Positions 30,781 through 33,679 of a stretch of DNA of 33,679 nucleotides are shown here, one piece after another. A model generated the notes under the pieces. The model saw only the letters and a list, made by a program, of their open reading frames with translations, made no database searches and was not told the DNA's origin. The stretch's first letter is position 1. Each line of letters begins with the position of its first letter. The stretch comes from M3007 sp046153695. GTDB taxonomy: Bacteria > Bacteroidota > Bacteroidia > Chitinophagales > Saprospiraceae. A program made the position numbers and the translations under genes. The stretch is from assembly GCA_046153695.1 (NCBI GenBank), contig JBJXEZ010000093.1, positions 1-33,679 on the forward strand. Direction: 5' to 3'.

Positions 30781-33679
30781 ATGCGTGCTTGGCGTCCGAT
30801 CGAAGGCATGGGCAGTTTCCGTTTTTTGATGCACGGTTTTTTTTCGAGATTATCGGATTGGGTGTGCCGACCCCACCCCCATCCCATCCCCAGGGGGAGA
30901 AGGGGGCACAACACGTGTTGGGGGTTGCTCCTCTTCCTCCTACCCGTCGCCCTCGCTGCCCAATCCCCGCTTTCCAACCTCCGCACACGCACACTGGACG
31001 CGTGGGTGCCCGTACACGCATTAGACTCGCTCACCGTGGCGGCTCCGTTATTGTCTGTGGCGGATTCGGCCTCCGGCCAAATACTCGATGCATCCATTTT
31101 TAGCCTGGAAAACAACCGCCTGCGCACCGACACCGCCCGCCTGCGCAAAACGCTGCCTGGAGCCGAGCGCCTCGTCGTGGCCTACCGCGTGCTGCCTGCC
31201 GATCTTGCCAGACCGGTGCGCCGGCTCGACACAACAGCCATACGCCGCAGCATGGGCGACGATGATATTGCCTTCGATTACACACCGTACACCCCGGAGA
31301 AAAAACCATGGGAATCGTCGGGCCTTCTTTCCACAGGTGCATACACCCGTGGGCTGAGTTTTGGCAACAACCAAAACCTGGCGTTCAATTCCAATCTCAA
31401 TCTGCAACTCAATGGCCGCCTCGGTTCCGAAATTGAAATCACGGCCGCGCTGTCCGACAATTCCGTACCGCTCCAACCCGATGGCACTACCCGCCAACTG
31501 CAAGAGTTCGACCGGATTTTCATCCAACTCAAGCGGAAAAACCACGCTTTGATCGCCGGCGATTTCGACCTGACTCGCCCCAACGGCTATTTTTCCAACT
31601 ATTTCAAACGGGTACAGGGCGGTATGCTGCTCTCCGAATTTTCCAAAACCAACAGCCAACTGCCAACTGCCAAACTGCGAGCTGCTGCTGCGGTTTCGCG
31701 TGGCAAGTTCAATCGCCAGATCATTGCCGGGCAAGAAGGCAACCAGGGGCCGTACCGCCTGCAAGGTGCCGAAGGCGAGCGGTTTATCATCGTACTGGCG
31801 GGCACGGAAAAGGTGTATGTGGACGGTATGCTGCTCCGCCGCGGCCTCGACGACGACTATGCCATGGACTACAACCTCGGCGAGCTGACGTTCACACCCC
31901 GGCGATTGGTCTCCAAGGACAGCCGTATCATCGTCGAGTTTGAGTACGCCGTCCAGGCTTATCTGCGCTCTACCTTGATGGCCGATGCCGAGTACCAGCA
32001 CGCGAACGGGCGGTTTTACCTGCACGCCTACTCGGAGCAGGACAGCCGCAGCGCAGGCGGAGCACAAGACCTCACCGCCGAACAGCGAACCCGCCTCGCC
32101 GAAGCGGGCGACAACCTGCTCAGCGCCTACACCTCTGGCGTGGATACCCTCGCCGCCGATGCCGTGCTCGACCCCGGCAGGGTGCTTTACCAAACGGTGG
32201 ATACGCTTGCTTGCGGCGCGCTGACTTCGGTACTTGTTTACTCCACGGACCTCGTAAAAGCACGCTACGCTGCTCGATTTACCGAGGTGCCGCAGGGGCA
32301 GGGAAATTATGTGCAGGTACAGTCGGCTGCCAACGGGCGCGTATTCCGTTGGGTGGCCCCTGACCCGGCTACTTGCCAGCCCACGGGAAACTACGAGCCG
32401 GTCGTGCGGCTCGTGGCTCCGGAGGCGCGGCAGTTATTTGCCACCGGCGGCGAATGGGAGCCGTCGAAAAACAGCGCCCTACGGGCCGAACTGGCCCTGA
32501 GCAATCGTGACCTCAACCGCTTTTCGCCCCTCGGCGATGCCGACAACGCCGGCCTCGGCGGTTTTTTCAGCCTGCGGCAAAACCTGTTTCCTGCAGCAGC
32601 CGCAACCGGGTGGGATGTGCAGGCAAATGCCACCTACGAGTTTGCCGACAAACAATTCGTTCCGCTCAATCCCTACCGCCCGCCCGAGTTTGTGCGCGAC
32701 TGGAACGTCGGAACCTCCGACAGCGCCGCCGCCGAACATTGGGCACGGGGCGGGCTGGTGGCCCAACGCAAAGACTGGGGCACTGCCCGGTACGAGTTTG
32801 GTGCGTTCGTACGCGAGGGCCGGTACGATGGGAACCGGCAATTTGCGCAGGTACGCGTCCTGCGCGGCGGGTTCGATATTTTGGTGGAAGCCAACCTTTT
32901 GCATACCGACGGGCCGGCTGAGCGTACACAATTTTCCAGGCCTAAATTTGATGTGGGGAAAACGTTTTTCCGGCAGGATAAAAAACCGCTGTTCAAGATC
33001 GGCGTTTACGGCGAGCGCGAACGAAACGAACGCAACACTGCAGCAGCCGACACGCTCAACCGGGCCAGTTTCTGGTACGATCTGGGCCGAATTTATTGGC
33101 AAACCGTGGACGAACAAAGCCCGCTCAAGTGGGGTGCCAGCTGGATGCACCGCAACGACTATGTGCCCACGGGGAGTTTTTTTTCGCAAAATACCGCCGT
33201 GGACGAGGCAAATCTGAACGGAACATGGGCTACGCCCTCGTTGGGCGGGCAACTTGCCTGGAACATTTCCTGGCGGCAATTGCGCGTGCTGGCCCCCGAA
33301 CTGACCAAACTGACCCCTCAGGAATCCTACCTTGGTCGGGTGGACTATTCTGTTTCCGCCTGGAAAAACGCCGTGACGTTCACCACTGGCTACGAGATCA
33401 GTTCGGGCCAAACCCCGCGCGTTGAGTACAACTACCTGCGCGTGAACCCCGGTGAGGGCCAGTACACCTGGATTGACCGGAATCAGGACAGTGTACTTAC
33501 CGTGGACGAAATGGAAATCGCCGTGTTTCAGGATCAGGCCAGTTATGTGCGCGTGGCCGTAACCACGCCCGACTATGTGCGTACCAACAATACCGCCCTG
33601 AACCAGAGCCTGCGCCTCGACCCCCGCCCGTTGTGGGTGCAGTCAAAAATAACCTGGCAGCGGCTGCTGGCGCGGTTTT
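30781..33679 (+). CDS. Very large exported beta-rich surface/outer-membrane protein, 3' end missing
   Basis: The frame is open from the ATG at 30781 to the window edge (966 codons, no stop), so the gene is partial at its 3' end. A signal-peptide core (LLLFLLPVALAAQ) lies at residues 49-61, unusually far in. The intervening residues come from a C/G-rich palindromic patch, so the true start may be later (TTG at 30925 is one candidate). The mature chain includes a block I associate with large Bacteroidetes outer-membrane proteins: RGLSFGNNQNLAFNSNLNLQ, ALSDNSVPLQPDGTTRQLQE and GDFDLTRPNGYFSNYFKRVQ. It continues with many amphipathic strands (YEFGAFVREGRYDGNRQF, RVDYSVSAWKNAVTFTTGYE), as in a big barrel or surface protein. 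No named family. Two long minus-strand ORFs across it (31048-32193, 32479-33411) are shadows. Confidence 0.82.
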   Translation, partial: MRAWRPIEGMGSFRFLMHGFFSRLSDWVCRPHPHPIPRGRRGHNTCWGLLLFLLPVALAAQSPLSNLRTRTLDAWVPVHALDSLTVAAPLLSVADSASGQILDASIFSLENNRLRTDTARLRKTLPGAERLVVAYRVLPADLARPVRRLDTTAIRRSMGDDDIAFDYTPYTPEKKPWESSGLLSTGAYTRGLSFGNNQNLAFNSNLNLQLNGRLGSEIEITAALSDNSVPLQPDGTTRQLQEFDRIFIQLKRKNHALIAGDFDLTRPNGYFSNYFKRVQGGMLLSEFSKTNSQLPTAKLRAAAAVSRGKFNRQIIAGQEGNQGPYRLQGAEGERFIIVLAGTEKVYVDGMLLRRGLDDDYAMDYNLGELTFTPRRLVSKDSRIIVEFEYAVQAYLRSTLMADAEYQHANGRFYLHAYSEQDSRSAGGAQDLTAEQRTRLAEAGDNLLSAYTSGVDTLAADAVLDPGRVLYQTVDTLACGALTSVLVYSTDLVKARYAARFTEVPQGQGNYVQVQSAANGRVFRWVAPDPATCQPTGNYEPVVRLVAPEARQLFATGGEWEPSKNSALRAELALSNRDLNRFSPLGDADNAGLGGFFSLRQNLFPAAAATGWDVQANATYEFADKQFVPLNPYRPPEFVRDWNVGTSDSAAAEHWARGGLVAQRKDWGTARYEFGAFVREGRYDGNRQFAQVRVLRGGFDILVEANLLHTDGPAERTQFSRPKFDVGKTFFRQDKKPLFKIGVYGERERNERNTAAADTLNRASFWYDLGRIYWQTVDEQSPLKWGASWMHRNDYVPTGSFFSQNTAVDEANLNGTWATPSLGGQLAWNISWRQLRVLAPELTKLTPQESYLGRVDYSVSAWKNAVTFTTGYEISSGQTPRVEYNYLRVNPGEGQYTWIDRNQDSVLTVDEMEIAVFQDQASYVRVAVTTPDYVRTNNTALNQSLRLDPRPLWVQSKITWQRLLARF

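Noticed and set aside
31048..32193. 381-residue minus-strand open frame
   Set aside because: Shadow of the large exported protein on the plus strand, whose frame is open from 30781 to the window end and has a signal core and recognisable blocks.
32479..33411. 310-residue minus-strand open frame
   Set aside because: Also antisense to the same large gene; the product has no recognisable domain.

Overview
The window most likely comes from a Bacteroidota chromosome, probably a GC-rich member of the Saprospiria (Saprospiraceae, Lewinella or Haliscomenobacter-like). The evidence is a GldB lipoprotein, Bat-type proteins (BatB, BatC, BatD), an NSS transporter with a MetS-like small subunit, two caspase-fold proteins, Bacteroidetes-style promoters (TTTG, about 19-23 bp, TAnnTTTG) and almost no Shine-Dalgarno sites. 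The lineage is inferred from gene content; no marker gene is present. I found no rRNA, tRNA, CRISPR array or transposase gene.

Left part (1-7.3 kb). Minus-strand genes encode a beta-barrel-like protein, BatB, BatC and a glycine-rich hydrophobic small protein. Divergent from them are gldB and batD, which overlap by one base, then a secreted protein made almost wholly of charged Arg/Lys/Asp/Glu heptads. The intergenic spaces hold short inverted-repeat elements ending GAGC...GCTC and flanked by TAA direct repeats (MITE-like).

Middle part (7.1-19.4 kb). This holds an NSS transporter with its 46-residue partner, a 2,4-dienoyl-CoA reductase-like flavoprotein (FadH), and a 357-bp nested palindrome between convergent genes. 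It continues with a minus-strand group: a secreted two-repeat protein, an ECF sigma factor, a membrane-anchored TPR protein (probable anti-sigma) and a secreted M48-like zinc peptidase with a TPR-like C-terminus. An FMN split-barrel protein and a large patatin-like phospholipase with three C-terminal membrane segments follow.

Centre of interest (16.6-25.3 kb). Divergent from the patatin gene is a three-gene plus-strand set. The first is an exported caspase (metacaspase/orthocaspase type, His118/Cys188). The second is an exported coiled-coil protein with a beta-rich C-terminus. The third is an exported caspase-fold protein that has lost both catalytic residues and ends in TPRs. This looks like an active protease / envelope scaffold / pseudo-protease set and is the best candidate here for an undescribed system. 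Its function is inference.

Right part (25.3-33.7 kb). A SWIM-SNF2 helicase converges on the pseudocaspase gene with 5 bp between stops. Upstream of it are a flavin-containing monooxygenase and an HDAC-family deacetylase (6 bp apart). Divergent from these is a small lipoprotein that probably uses a TTG start, then a very large exported beta-rich protein that runs off the right edge.
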